Counted from the stretch's first letter, positions 34,416 through 43,347 are shown. The stretch: 64,000 nucleotides of DNA from CAISCU01 sp051861545 (GCA_051861545.1 JBIMKP010000020.1:13486-77485); one strand, 5' to 3'. The notes: generated by a model not told the origin, from the letters alone. Program-made: numbers and translations.

Positions 34416-35246
34416 ATGATTTCTGTGATTTCTATTAATTACAATTCTGCTTTTGAAGATATTCATCTTACTATCAAAAGTGTTTTAAATCAATCATACA
34501 AAAATATCGAATACATTATTGTTGATGGTGCTTCAACTAATGGCTCCTTAGATATTATCAAGACATACCAGAATAAAATTGATGTTTTGGTTTCTGAAAA
34601 AGATTCAGGTATTTATGAAGCTATGAACAAGGGAATACAACTTGCAAAAGGCGACTGGATAATCATGATGAATATGGGCGATGCTTTTGTAGATGATGCA
34701 AACCTTTTAACTAGAATAGTAAATTCAGGGAAATTAGAAAAAGAAGGAATTGTTTATGGCAATACCATCATGTTAAAAGGAGAGGTAAAATACATCAAAC
34801 ATTATCACCCAGTTTTGAAGGATAATATTGTTTATGGCGTTTTAAAACTCAATCATCAATCTATTTTAACACACCGTTCTGTTTTTAGTAAAATTGGTTT
34901 GTTTGATGAAATAAGATTCAAAATTGGTGCTGATTTTTATTGGATGAATAAAGTTTTGTTCGAATTGGGAACTTCTGTTTTTACATATATTGATGAGATT
35001 ATTGCGGTATATAAAGAGGAAGGTGTTTCTTCAAACCAAAGAAGTTACCAAAGAATGCATTTTGAAAACAGAATTTTGTTGAAGGATTTTTCAAGTAAAT
35101 TAATGTTGTATTTAAATGAAATCATTTATTTGATTTCCTTTGTTAAAACATTCTTTTACAATAGATTAATTGCGCATCCTACTGTATATATGTTTTATAG
35201 AAAACTGAAATATTTTAATAGTAAAAAAGTTTCTAACTTAAATTAA
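34416..35246 (+). CDS. Glycosyltransferase family 2 protein
   Basis: A GT-A fold enzyme of 276 aa (295 aa if the TTG at 34359 is used). The ATG at 34416 places the start exactly at the first strand (MISVISINYN), as in relatives, whereas the longer form adds 19 charged residues. It shows the nucleotide-binding pattern VLNQSYKNIEYIIVDGASTNGS, then EKDSGIYEAMNKGIQLAKG and MNMGDAFVD, the last replacing the usual D-x-D as in colanic-acid-type transferases. C-terminal amphipathic helices probably associate with the membrane. It follows the internal promoter at 34308-34339 and is followed after 1 bp by another GT2 gene. Confidence 0.88.
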   Translation: MISVISINYNSAFEDIHLTIKSVLNQSYKNIEYIIVDGASTNGSLDIIKTYQNKIDVLVSEKDSGIYEAMNKGIQLAKGDWIIMMNMGDAFVDDANLLTRIVNSGKLEKEGIVYGNTIMLKGEVKYIKHYHPVLKDNIVYGVLKLNHQSILTHRSVFSKIGLFDEIRFKIGADFYWMNKVLFELGTSVFTYIDEIIAVYKEEGVSSNQRSYQRMHFENRILLKDFSSKLMLYLNEIIYLISFVKTFFYNRLIAHPTVYMFYRKLKYFNSKKVSNLN

Positions 35247-35247
35247 C

Positions 35248-36192
35248 ATGTTTTCAGTTATCATTCCACTTTACAATAAAGAGCTTTATATTAAAAAAGC
35301 AATACAATCGGTTTTAAATCAGACCTTTTCTGATTTTGAAATAATTGTAGTGGATAACAATTCTACAGATTTAAGTTTTGAAAAGGCTAAATCAATAATC
35401 GACCCAAGAATCAAGTTTGTATCAGAAAAAACAAAAGGAGTTTCATCTGCTAGAAACAAAGGTATTCATGAAGCTAAATTTGATTATATCTGTTTTTTAG
35501 ATGCTGATGATTATTGGTTGGAAAACCATTTGATTCACCTAAAGAAATTGATTTATTTGAATCCAAATGCTGGTTTATATGCCAATAGTTATTTTATTGT
35601 AGAATCAAATGGAAGTCAAAGAGAACGTGTCTTTTCTCAATCTATAGAAGGGGAGATAGTTGTTTTAAAAAACTACTTTAAAGACATTTCATCTGGCGAT
35701 TCTCCAATTCATATTGATGCTGCTTGTGTACCTAAATCAGTATTAGTAAAAATGGGCTATTTTAATCCTGATATTCATTATGGTGAAGATAGTTTATTAT
35801 GGTCTTTAATATTCCTCAATTACCCAATTGTATTAAGTAATTTTCCTGATGCTGTATATGTTAGGTCGGCTGATAATAGATCGGATACACCTGAAAAATT
35901 ATGCTTTGAATTACCTGTTGTTAAAGAATTAGAAAAATTACTTTTACATCAAAATGCGGAAAAATTTCAGGATGATATTCGCGCTTGTATAGCCAAGCAA
36001 TTGTTTTTAAACCTGGTTTCATGCTTAAAAACAGGAAGAATGAAAGAAGCTAGAGCCTTTGTGAATGATGCAAGAATCTCTTATTTTCCAAGTACTTTTA
36101 AGTTAAAATTTTTAACTGTTTTATCTTATTTACCAGGCTTTGCAACTAAGCTCATTTTGGTTCTTTTGTTTAATTTAAAATTGGTTAAATGA
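35248..36192 (+). CDS. Glycosyltransferase family 2 protein
   Basis: A 314-aa GT-A transferase with N-terminal MFSVIIPLYNKELYIKKAI, VLNQTFSDFEIIVVDNNSTD, the donor-binding GVSSARNKGI and the metal-binding CFLDADDYW (D-x-D, ~residue 90). The C-terminal third is a helical acceptor domain with a hydrophobic end (FATKLILVLLFNLKLV) that may peripherally anchor it to the membrane. Its stop overlaps the next gene's ATG by four bases (36189-36192). Sugar specificity unknown. Confidence 0.9.
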   Translation: MFSVIIPLYNKELYIKKAIQSVLNQTFSDFEIIVVDNNSTDLSFEKAKSIIDPRIKFVSEKTKGVSSARNKGIHEAKFDYICFLDADDYWLENHLIHLKKLIYLNPNAGLYANSYFIVESNGSQRERVFSQSIEGEIVVLKNYFKDISSGDSPIHIDAACVPKSVLVKMGYFNPDIHYGEDSLLWSLIFLNYPIVLSNFPDAVYVRSADNRSDTPEKLCFELPVVKELEKLLLHQNAEKFQDDIRACIAKQLFLNLVSCLKTGRMKEARAFVNDARISYFPSTFKLKFLTVLSYLPGFATKLILVLLFNLKLVK

Positions 36193-37271
36193 ACAAGAGG
36201 AAAAAGATATTGTTTATTGCCTCAACATTGGAATCAGGAGGAATTACACAAGTATTGTACAATACCTGCAAATACATTGATTACTCTAGATTTAAGGTGT
36301 ATATCTTAACCTTATCTCCGGAACCGATGAATTCACAAATTGATAAATTTAAAAAAATTCCTGTTCATTTAGAATCATTAAATTTATCAAGAATTGAAGC
36401 CCTTTTCTTTTTGAAGAATCAGTTATTGAGTAAAGTTATTGAAATCAATCCTGATATCATCCACACCTCAACCTATAGGCCTTCATTTTATGCCTATAAA
36501 TATCTAAAATCCTATAAAAGGATAGTTACTTTGTCCTCAAATCTTGAACCCAATTACCAAAAATCTTATGGTAAATTATTGGGTTCTTATATAGCAAAAA
36601 AAGAGTTTTTAGCATTTCAAAATGCTGATATCAAAACAGTAGTTTCTTATACATTGGCCAATATTTATAGCCAAATTTCGAATATAAATATAATTCAAAA
36701 TGGGGCTGATGAACAGCTCTTTTTTAAGCCAGATTCAGAGTTAAAAAGTAATCTTCGAAAAAAACTCAATTTGAATATCCACACAAAAATATTTTTGAGC
36801 ATAGGAGCTTTAACGCCATTAAAAGACCCTAAAACATTGGTTCAAGCATTTATAGAGAAAACATCAGATGAAAATGAAATATTACTCATTTTAGGTGATG
36901 GACCAGAAATGAATGATTTAAAATTATTTGTAGAAAAACATCCTCAAATTCAAATATTAGGTTTTAAAAATAATCCAAATGAATATTTACAAGCTGCCGA
37001 TGTTTTCATTTCTTGTAGTCATTCCGAAGGTTTACCTAATACAGTTATAGAAGCTGCTTCTTGTGGACTCTTTTGTATCTTATCAGACATTCCACAACAT
37101 AGAGAAATTTTTGAAGAAAAATCACGCCAATCCTCATTTTTCTCCTGCTCAAATGTGAGTGAATTAAGTCAATTAATTTCTCAAAATTTAGAAGGATTCG
37201 CTGATGAAAAATTTTCTTTATCAGCAAAAAAAATGACATCATCTTACATGGATTTGTATGAATTATCTTGA
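36189..37271 (+). CDS. Glycosyltransferase family 4 protein
   Basis: A 360-aa GT-B enzyme. N-terminal KKILFIASTLESGGITQVLY carries the glycine-rich loop. The C-terminal Rossmann half has IFLSIGALTPLKDPKTLVQAF, ILGDGPEMNDLK, ILGFKNNPNEYLQAADVFIS and the E-x7-E retaining-GT motif in SHSEGLPNTVIEAASCG. This order is that of glycogen-synthase-like transferases used in capsule and O-antigen assembly. It overlaps the preceding GT2 gene by 4 bp. A 55-bp gap follows before the next transferase. Confidence 0.9.
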   Translation: MNKRKKILFIASTLESGGITQVLYNTCKYIDYSRFKVYILTLSPEPMNSQIDKFKKIPVHLESLNLSRIEALFFLKNQLLSKVIEINPDIIHTSTYRPSFYAYKYLKSYKRIVTLSSNLEPNYQKSYGKLLGSYIAKKEFLAFQNADIKTVVSYTLANIYSQISNINIIQNGADEQLFFKPDSELKSNLRKKLNLNIHTKIFLSIGALTPLKDPKTLVQAFIEKTSDENEILLILGDGPEMNDLKLFVEKHPQIQILGFKNNPNEYLQAADVFISCSHSEGLPNTVIEAASCGLFCILSDIPQHREIFEEKSRQSSFFSCSNVSELSQLISQNLEGFADEKFSLSAKKMTSSYMDLYELS

Positions 37272-37326
37272 ATAGGGAAGTATTATTCGGAAAATAGTCA
37301 GATTTTATATTGATTGCAGGTAATTG

Positions 37327-38157
37327 ATGGAATCAAAAGTAAAATTAAGTTTATCTATTGTTTTATATAATCACTCATATGAAATTATAAGTGGACTGGT
37401 AGCTCATGTCTTAAATATTCCAGCAAGTATAAAGTTATTCATAATAGATAATTCTGAATCTGATAATATAAGCAGATACATTTCTGATTCTCGAATTGAA
37501 TATATCTTTAATAATAAAAATTTAGGTTATGGAAAAGCCCATAATAAAGCAATTCAAAAGGTTGTAAATGAATTTAATTACCACTTAGTTTTAAATCCTG
37601 ATATTGAATTTGAGCCAAGTGCTATCATTAAAATGATTGAATACCTTGAGAAAAATCCAAATATAGGCTTGTTGATGCCCAAGGTTTTGTATGAAGATAG
37701 ACAAATTCAATACCTGTGCAAATTGCTTCCAACTCCTTTCGATTTAATCATGAGAAGGTTTATTCCTCGATTTTTAAAGTCAATTTTCGAAAATAGATTA
37801 CAGCAATACGAGCTTAAACATAAAGATTATGATCAAATTATGGAGGTTCCAAATTTATCAGGTTGTTTTATGTTGATGAGGTGTTCTGCTTTAAAAACAG
37901 TTGGTTTTTTTGATGAAAGATTTTTTATGTATTTGGAAGATACTGACTTAAGTAGAAGGATTAACGAATACTACAAAACCATTTATTATCCAAAAGTTTC
38001 AATCATACATCATTTTGAAAAAGGTTCTTATAAAAGTTTCAAATTATTAAAGTACCATATCTTATCAGCATTTAAGTACTTTGGGAAATACGGTTGGTAT
38101 TTTGATACGGTTCGAGATACCATCAACAGCACAATGAAGGGAGAAACAATCAAATGA
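37327..38157 (+). CDS. Glycosyltransferase family 2 protein (rhamnosyltransferase-like)
   Basis: A 276-aa transferase resembling WbbL/rhamnosyltransferase-type enzymes: SLSIVLYNHSYEIISG, LFIIDNSESDN, NKNLGYGKAHNKAI, the metal-binding LVLNPDIEF, then VPNLSGCFMLMRCSAL and the FFDERFFMYLEDTDLSRRI motif with the catalytic acidic ED. The true start is the ATG at 37327; a TTG directly before it also keeps the frame. The final four bases overlap the next gene (38154-38157). Rhamnose as donor is only a family-level guess. Confidence 0.88.
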   Translation: MESKVKLSLSIVLYNHSYEIISGLVAHVLNIPASIKLFIIDNSESDNISRYISDSRIEYIFNNKNLGYGKAHNKAIQKVVNEFNYHLVLNPDIEFEPSAIIKMIEYLEKNPNIGLLMPKVLYEDRQIQYLCKLLPTPFDLIMRRFIPRFLKSIFENRLQQYELKHKDYDQIMEVPNLSGCFMLMRCSALKTVGFFDERFFMYLEDTDLSRRINEYYKTIYYPKVSIIHHFEKGSYKSFKLLKYHILSAFKYFGKYGWYFDTVRDTINSTMKGETIK

Positions 38158-38936
38158 AAATCTCTGTAATTACTGCTGTTTATTATAACAAAACCTATAT
38201 TCATGATGCTATTCAATCTGTATTGTCGCAACGAAATGTAGATATAGAATACATTATTGTTGATGGTGGTTCAAAAGATGGAACTGTTGAGATTGCATTG
38301 TCGTATGGAGATAAAATCAACAAGTTTATTTCAGAGCCTGATAATGGTGTTTACGATGCTTTAAACAAAGGTATAGCAATGGCAAGCGGCGAAATCATTG
38401 CTATGTTACACTCAGATGATTTTTACACCCACGATTTGGTTTTATCTCAAATTGTAGAGGCTTTCGAGACTTATAAATGTGATGCAGTTTATTCGAATTT
38501 GTATTATGTTGATGGAAAAAATACCAATAAAATAGTACGTGTTTGGGACAGTGGAAGTTTTCCTCCAAGTGATTTTTTTAAAGGTTGGATGCCTCCACAT
38601 CCAGCATTTTTTGTAAGAAGGTCGGTTTATGAAAAATATGGCGCTTTTAATACATTGTTAAAAAGTTCTGCCGATTATGAATTGATGCTCCGACTTATTC
38701 TCCGTCACCAAATCAGCATTCAATATATACCAAAGTTTTTTGTGAAAATGCGCACAGGTGGTGCCAGTAACAGAAGCTTCTTAAATCGTTTGAAAGCCAA
38801 TATTGAAGACAGAAAAGCTTGGCAATTAAATCAGCTTAAGCCCAAATGGTATACTTTGATTTTGAAACCATTTATTAAAGTATTTCAATACAGATTCTTT
38901 AGTTATTTCGCAAGTAACAATTCCTTGAATCCCTAG
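38154..38936 (+). CDS. Glycosyltransferase family 2 protein (colanic-acid WcaE-like)
   Basis: A 260-aa GT-A enzyme: MKISVITAVYYNKTYIHDAI, VLSQRNVDIEYIIVDGGSKDG, SEPDNGVYDALNKGIAMASG and metal-binding MLHSDDFY, then WMPPHPAFFVRR and SSADYELMLRLI (acceptor-site acidic pair). It ends the plus-strand polysaccharide operon. The stop codon (38934-38936) overlaps the stop of the convergent GT14 gene, sharing the bases c-t-a-g, with no terminator between the two. Confidence 0.9.
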   Translation: MKISVITAVYYNKTYIHDAIQSVLSQRNVDIEYIIVDGGSKDGTVEIALSYGDKINKFISEPDNGVYDALNKGIAMASGEIIAMLHSDDFYTHDLVLSQIVEAFETYKCDAVYSNLYYVDGKNTNKIVRVWDSGSFPPSDFFKGWMPPHPAFFVRRSVYEKYGAFNTLLKSSADYELMLRLILRHQISIQYIPKFFVKMRTGGASNRSFLNRLKANIEDRKAWQLNQLKPKWYTLILKPFIKVFQYRFFSYFASNNSLNP

Positions 38937-39907
38937 TTGAGTAGCGTTTCGTCTATTTTGTCAAGAATTTTAGCGTCTATGTCAAAATCAAATTTTCTTG
39001 CAAACAAAATATGTTCTGGTAAAGATTGAATGCTTTCAAAATCATTCAGGTTCATACTTCTCGGCAATTGATATTTCGAAAACATCCCTACTTTATAATC
39101 ATCCGGATTGGTCCAATTTGAATAAGTTGTTGAAGGTAGAATTCGTCTTTTTTGTACATTTTGATACAGTGGAATGATACTATGGAACATAGTTTCATCT
39201 GGGCAAAATGTATCTATATGGTACAACAAATAATCGGGATGAGTATTCATGAAATCTAAAATTTTCGATAACATTATCGTTGATAAAGCCCACCAAGTAT
39301 CACCACCATGTGCTTCTAGATAAGAAGGATAGGTTCTTTTTTTGCTGATTTTTTGTAGGATGTCAATTCTACCTCGAACAATACAAATAATGGTTTTAAC
39401 AATGTTTTTGATTGAATAAAATTCCTTGTTGTAAATAGAAGGAATCACTAACAAATCACCTTTTTTTGATGACAAATCAATCTTATAAAAAGCAAGTCTT
39501 AATAAACCATTGTTTAACCAAACTGGATTGGGTAAACTAAAAATATTTATAAATTCGGAATCTTGTTGTTTTAAGAAGTAATTATAGATGTATTCATTTG
39601 TTTTTACTGGATAATCCTGCCCACTCATTAATATGCAATACCCAGGTTTTTTTTCAAAATCAACTTGTTTTAATAAGGCCAGAGTTGCATTTACAGTCCC
39701 TATATCACACCATTTTGATTCTATTCTGTCAATTTCGTGAACAAAAATAATTTGGTCGTTTTCTTTAATTAATCTTTTAAATTCTTGAATATTAGAGTTT
39801 TTGTCGATATGAATATAAAAGCTGCAATTCTTATATTTTAGTCGCTCTATCAATCTTTTTAATTGTTCTGGATTTTTATGAGCAATCAGTAAATAGTGTA
39901 AATGCAT
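38933..39907 (-). CDS. Core-2/I-branching beta-GlcNAc transferase-like protein (GT14)
   Basis: A 324-aa protein of the GT14 family, whose best known members add branching beta-1,6-GlcNAc in animals; bacterial members have unknown acceptors. Seen are the opening HYLLIAHKNPEQLKRLIERL, the FYIHIDKNS strand, YCILMSGQDYPVKTNEYI, a GGDTWWALS box and FCPDETMFHSIIPL with the catalytic-region acidic residues. It has no signal peptide or transmembrane helix. It is the only gene in the polysaccharide region on the minus strand, so it may have joined the locus separately. Its promoter would lie in the short divergent gap before the RidA gene at 39982. Confidence 0.86.
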   Translation of the reverse strand: MHLHYLLIAHKNPEQLKRLIERLKYKNCSFYIHIDKNSNIQEFKRLIKENDQIIFVHEIDRIESKWCDIGTVNATLALLKQVDFEKKPGYCILMSGQDYPVKTNEYIYNYFLKQQDSEFINIFSLPNPVWLNNGLLRLAFYKIDLSSKKGDLLVIPSIYNKEFYSIKNIVKTIICIVRGRIDILQKISKKRTYPSYLEAHGGDTWWALSTIMLSKILDFMNTHPDYLLYHIDTFCPDETMFHSIIPLYQNVQKRRILPSTTYSNWTNPDDYKVGMFSKYQLPRSMNLNDFESIQSLPEHILFARKFDFDIDAKILDKIDETLLN

Positions 39908-39981
39908 TCTCCAAAATTAACCATTAAAACTTAAACTAAAACTCACTAATTTTTATATTTTTGCCATTCATTCAAAATCAT

Positions 39982-40392
39982 ATGGACGTTTATTCAAACA
40001 AAGCCCCAGAACCTGTTGGACATTACCCACATGCAAAAAGAGTAGGGAATCTTTTATTTCTTTCAGGGGTTGGTCCTAGAGAAAAAGGAACCAAAAAAAT
40101 ACCTGGAGTTGAATTGGGAGAAAATGGCGAAATTCTTTCTTATGATATTGCTATACAGTGTCATTCTGTATTTAATAATATAAAAATGATTTTAGAAGAC
40201 GCTGGAAGTAGCTGGGATAAAATTATTGATGTAACAGTATTTCTTACCAATATGAAAGATGATTTTCCTATTTATAATAAGATTTGGGCAGAGTACTTTA
40301 AGGTAGATCCTCCTTGCAGAACTACCTTAGAAATTAATTGCCTGCCAACTCCAATTGGTATTGAGTTGAAGGTAATTGCTACTATAGACTAA
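39982..40392 (+). CDS. RidA-family protein, 2-aminomuconate-deaminase-like
   Basis: A 136-aa YjgF/RidA-fold protein, a trimeric enimine or enamine deaminase. It carries the family Arg in CRTTLEINCLPTPIGIEL (Arg ~112) and the terminal Glu region, and the opening PEPVGHYPHAKRVGNLLFLS with GVGPREKGTK is that of 2-aminomuconate deaminases (tryptophan/kynurenine breakdown) rather than generic RidA. No other kynurenine-pathway gene is nearby, so the exact substrate is open. The ATG at 39982 is chosen; the frame extends to a TTG at 39961, but that lies in a TATTTTTG -7-like box (39956-39963) and would disrupt the expected promoter. Confidence 0.85.
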   Translation: MDVYSNKAPEPVGHYPHAKRVGNLLFLSGVGPREKGTKKIPGVELGENGEILSYDIAIQCHSVFNNIKMILEDAGSSWDKIIDVTVFLTNMKDDFPIYNKIWAEYFKVDPPCRTTLEINCLPTPIGIELKVIATID

Positions 40393-41321
40393 AGTGCCAC
40401 GATTTTAGTTTTGATAGGAGTTTCCAGCTTTCCTTCTACACTCTGAATAATTTCTTTTTTTAAAACTTCACTTAGGTTTCTACGGGCATATTGTCGGTAA
40501 CTCACCATGCTTATTTCTCGTACAGGAACAGGATTTGAGAATTGTCTTAATTGCTTTTTTCTACTTGCATTAAAATCTAATGTTGCTAGTTTAGGCACAA
40601 TGGTTATTCCTTCATTTACTTCTACAATTCTTAAAAGAGATTCAATACTTCCTGCCTCATAATTTAATTGACGACCTAAATCCTGCTTTTGTAATTCGCA
40701 TAAATTCAACATTTGAGTGCGCAAACAATGTCCTTCTTCTAAAAGCCAAAGTCGGTTGATATCTAAATCGTTTGGTAACAAAAATTGCTTGTTGAGTTTG
40801 TTTTCTTTTTTCGAAACAAAGACTTCAAAAGGTTCGTAAAACAAAGGCTCTTCGGTATAAGCTTCTAGATGAAGTGGTGTTGCAAGAATCCCAATGTCTA
40901 TCAAGTCTTTTTCTAAATGCGACAGAATTTCAGCAGTACTAATTTCAAATAAATTCAGATGAACTTCTGGGTATTTTTTCAAAAAATTATTGAGAAATAA
41001 TGGAAGCAAATAGGGGGCAAGGGTTGGAATAATTCCCATGCGTAATTCACCTTTTACTTCCTTTTTTATGCCATTACTAATTTCTTTTATGGCAGATGAT
41101 TCTCTTAAAACAATACGTGCTTGTTGTATAATTTCTTTGCCGGCATCGGTTGGACAAACAGGTTGTTTACTTCTATCGAACAATAAAAGACCTAATTCTT
41201 CTTCTAGCTTTTTTACCATCATACTCAATGTGGCTTGGGTAACAAAACATGATTCTGCTGCCTTTGCAAAATGACGGTGCTGGTCGATTGCTACTATATA
41301 TTCTAGTTGTTGTAAATTCAT
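40389..41321 (-). CDS. oxyR: Hydrogen-peroxide-sensing LysR-type regulator OxyR
   Basis: A 310-aa LysR-family regulator. N-terminal winged helix at residues 1-60 (MNLQQLEYIVAIDQHRHFAKAA...LSMMVKKLEEELG) and an inducer-like sensor domain (~92-300). The redox pair of E. coli OxyR is conserved at the same residue numbers: Cys199 in EEGHCLRTQ and Cys208 in MLNLCELQ, so it should form a disulfide on peroxide exposure and activate transcription. The start is Met at 41321 (standard LysR N-terminus); the frame runs 17 residues further upstream without family similarity. It is divergent from ahpC with a matching operator between them, and its last four bases overlap the RidA gene end. Confidence 0.95.
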   Translation of the reverse strand: MNLQQLEYIVAIDQHRHFAKAAESCFVTQATLSMMVKKLEEELGLLLFDRSKQPVCPTDAGKEIIQQARIVLRESSAIKEISNGIKKEVKGELRMGIIPTLAPYLLPLFLNNFLKKYPEVHLNLFEISTAEILSHLEKDLIDIGILATPLHLEAYTEEPLFYEPFEVFVSKKENKLNKQFLLPNDLDINRLWLLEEGHCLRTQMLNLCELQKQDLGRQLNYEAGSIESLLRIVEVNEGITIVPKLATLDFNASRKKQLRQFSNPVPVREISMVSYRQYARRNLSEVLKKEIIQSVEGKLETPIKTKIVAL

Positions 41322-41324
41322 CTC

Positions 41325-41360
41325 ATAGATTTTATCTATGCAAAGATAGAAAATATCAGT
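41325..41360 (+). promoter_or_regulatory. OxyR operator between oxyR and ahpC
   Basis: ATAG (41325-41328), seven bases attttat, CTAT (41336-41339): an exact fit to the OxyR half-operator ATAGnTnnnAnCTAT. A second, weaker half follows: ATAG at 41346-41349 (spacer six instead of seven), seven bases, CAGT in place of CTAT (41357-41360). It starts three bases upstream of the oxyR start codon and lies ~55-90 bp before ahpC, fitting autoregulation plus activation. Confidence 0.8.
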
Positions 41361-41414
41361 TTGATTGAACAATTAAATTCACGGAGTTTTGCTCCTGAAA
41401 TTAATAACAAACAA

Positions 41415-41969
41415 ATGCAAAATAGAATTTTATCAATCGGGAATGCGTTCCCTGAGTTTAACAAAAAATCGGTAGTATCAATTGAAAAAGGAAAAGAGTT
41501 TGCCGACATTTCATCGAACGAGCACAAAGCTTCAGGTAAATGGATGGTGATGTTTTGGTGGCCAAAGGATTTCACTTTTGTTTGTCCAACTGAAATAGCT
41601 GAGTTCAACAAACATTTTTTAGACTTCAGCGATAGAGATGCTATCTTATATGGTGCTTCAACAGATTCTGAATTTGTGCATGCAGCTTGGAGAAACAACC
41701 ACAATGACTTAAAAGATTTACGTTTTCCAATGATAGCAGATACTTCAAAATCTTTAGCTGAAGAATTGGGAATATTATCTGCTGATGAGAAAGTTGCTTA
41801 CCGTGCAACATTTATTGTAGATCCACAAGGAATTATTCGTTGGGTATCGGTTAATGATTTAAGTGTAGGACGTAATGTAAACGAAGTTTTGCGTGTATTA
41901 GATGCTTTACAAACAGATGAATTATGTCCTTGTAATTGGGTAAAAGGCGAAGAAACAATTAACGCATAA
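41415..41969 (+). CDS. ahpC: Alkyl hydroperoxide reductase AhpC (three-cysteine peroxiredoxin)
   Basis: A 184-aa cytosolic 2-Cys peroxiredoxin that reduces H2O2 and organic peroxides. Peroxidatic Cys57 lies in KDFTFVCPTE with the catalytic Thr and, downstream, Arg; the C-terminus carries two cysteines, Cys171 and Cys173 in DELCPCNW. This three-Cys pattern is that of mycobacterial AhpC, which is reduced by AhpD rather than AhpF, and ahpD follows at once. The start is ATG 41415, as the frame open to 41361 has no family similarity and runs through the operator. Stop and next start overlap (TAATG). Expression is expected to depend on OxyR. Confidence 0.95.
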   Translation: MQNRILSIGNAFPEFNKKSVVSIEKGKEFADISSNEHKASGKWMVMFWWPKDFTFVCPTEIAEFNKHFLDFSDRDAILYGASTDSEFVHAAWRNNHNDLKDLRFPMIADTSKSLAEELGILSADEKVAYRATFIVDPQGIIRWVSVNDLSVGRNVNEVLRVLDALQTDELCPCNWVKGEETINA

Positions 41970-42553
41970 TGGAAGCAATTTTAATGAATGAAACGCTGCA
42001 AGGCTTATTGAGTCTTGCAGCTCAACAAGAGGTTTCTAAAGGATTAGAAACTATTGTTAGCAACGATAATCGTTATTTAAGAGACTTAAAAATCAATTTA
42101 GGTAATGCTTTACAATACCAAACGCTTTCTAAAAAAGAATCCTATTTATTGGCATTGTCTGTAGCTATTAATGAAAAAAATAAACTAGCTATAGATGCAT
42201 TTTCTAATTTGGCTTTAAATGAAGGAGCAACAGAAGCCGAGATAGCTGAAACATATGCATGTGTAAGTTTATTGAATGCCAATAATGTTCTTTACAGATT
42301 CAGACATTTTACTAAAAAAGAGGTGTATCAAAATTCTCCTGCTGGAATTAAAATGAGTATTATGATGAATCCTGTTTTTGGAAAAGAATTTTTTGAGTTG
42401 ATGAGTCTTGCCGTTTCAGCACTCAACGGTTGTGAAATGTGTGTAAATGCGCATGAAGCTTCATTATTAAAATTAGGCACCTCAGAAAATCGTATATTCG
42501 ATTCTATAAAACTTACTGCAATTGTAAGATCGTTTACATCAATTCAATTTTAA
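41969..42553 (+). CDS. ahpD: AhpD-like alkylhydroperoxidase (carboxymuconolactone decarboxylase fold)
   Basis: A 194-aa all-helical protein that acts as the thiol reductant of AhpC and has weak peroxidase activity itself. The catalytic motif is complete: Cys165-x2-Cys168-x3-His172 in NGCEMCVNAHEASL, with Glu153 twelve residues before the first cysteine as in mycobacterial AhpD. The N-terminal half is a degenerate repeat of the fold without cysteines in the motif. It overlaps ahpC by one base, so both are made from one mRNA. In mycobacteria AhpD is recharged by a lipoamide-dependent dehydrogenase; the equivalent here is not in the window. Confidence 0.94.
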   Translation: MEAILMNETLQGLLSLAAQQEVSKGLETIVSNDNRYLRDLKINLGNALQYQTLSKKESYLLALSVAINEKNKLAIDAFSNLALNEGATEAEIAETYACVSLLNANNVLYRFRHFTKKEVYQNSPAGIKMSIMMNPVFGKEFFELMSLAVSALNGCEMCVNAHEASLLKLGTSENRIFDSIKLTAIVRSFTSIQF

Positions 42554-42572
42554 AAATCAATAATCAATATCT

Positions 42573-43040
42573 ATGAAAAACTATATAGGAATTGCACCTG
42601 AACAAACAGTATTACTTTCAGAAAAGCTGAATTTGTTATTGTCAAATTACCAAGTATTTTACATGAATACAAGAGGATTTCATTGGAATATTACAGGAGA
42701 AAAGTTCTTTGAATTACATTTGAAATTTGAAGAAATTTATAACAATACGATTTTAAAAATCGATGAAATTGCTGAAAGAATTTTAACTTTAGGAGCTGTA
42801 CCTATTCATAGTTTTTCAGAATACCTATTACGTTCTGAAATTCCTGAAATCAAAAACATGAGCAATGGAAAAGAGGCTGTTCGAAATTTGTTGGAAGGCT
42901 TTGAAGTCTTGATTCGTATTCAAAGAGAAATTCTTCAAATAGCTGCCGATGCCAATGATGAAGCCACGAATGCGCTTATGAGTGATTATATCAGAGAACA
43001 AGAAAAATTGGTTTGGATGTTTGTGGCGTATTTGAAATAG
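42573..43040 (+). CDS. dps: DNA-binding protein from starved cells / ferritin-like mini-ferritin Dps
   Basis: A 155-aa four-helix protein forming a 12-mer that oxidises and stores iron with H2O2, limiting hydroxyl radical formation. The ferroxidase ligands lie in NTRGFHWNITGEKFFELHL (His) and KFEEIYNNTILKIDEIAERI (Asp and Glu across the dimer). There is no basic N-terminal tail, so DNA binding is not evident. It is 19 bp after ahpD and probably cotranscribed, completing an OxyR-controlled peroxide defence operon. Confidence 0.95.
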   Translation: MKNYIGIAPEQTVLLSEKLNLLLSNYQVFYMNTRGFHWNITGEKFFELHLKFEEIYNNTILKIDEIAERILTLGAVPIHSFSEYLLRSEIPEIKNMSNGKEAVRNLLEGFEVLIRIQREILQIAADANDEATNALMSDYIREQEKLVWMFVAYLK

Positions 43041-43347
43041 TTGGCCTCTGGCTTCTTGCCTCTGGCTACTGGCAAAATTTCGTAATATTTAAGATTTTAC
43101 TCACAAGAAACATGTTGAATATTTAAACAACATGTTCCTTGTGAGATTCTGTAAAGTACTGGAATAAAAAACTCACATGCTCCTTTCAGCTTAAATCTGG
43201 CCTAAAATTAAAGACAACAATCAATCATATTTTATAAATAAAATATCGATTTAGAAAACTATAATTGACTTAATCTTTCTATTGAAAACTAAATTTACTA
43301 TTTGTTGAATCTAAGGCCAGAAGCTAGAAGCCAGTTGCCAGCAGCTT
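43041..43347. repeat. Convergent intergenic region with inverted TGGC-TTC repeat blocks and hairpin
   Basis: No ORF. The dps side (43042-43075) is made of near-repeats of a TGGCTTC/TGGCCTC unit, and the pepT side (43313-43349) has the same kind of unit in the opposite orientation (GCCAGAAGC, GAAGCCAG). Between them, 43100-43117 and 43128-43145 form an 18-bp hairpin with one mismatch that becomes a G-U pair on the minus-strand transcript. There is no T tail on the plus side. Confidence 0.6.

Noticed and set aside
42930..43145. Hairpin after dps as a standard intrinsic terminator
   Set aside because: The stem is long, but no T run follows on the plus strand; kept only as part of the repeat region.
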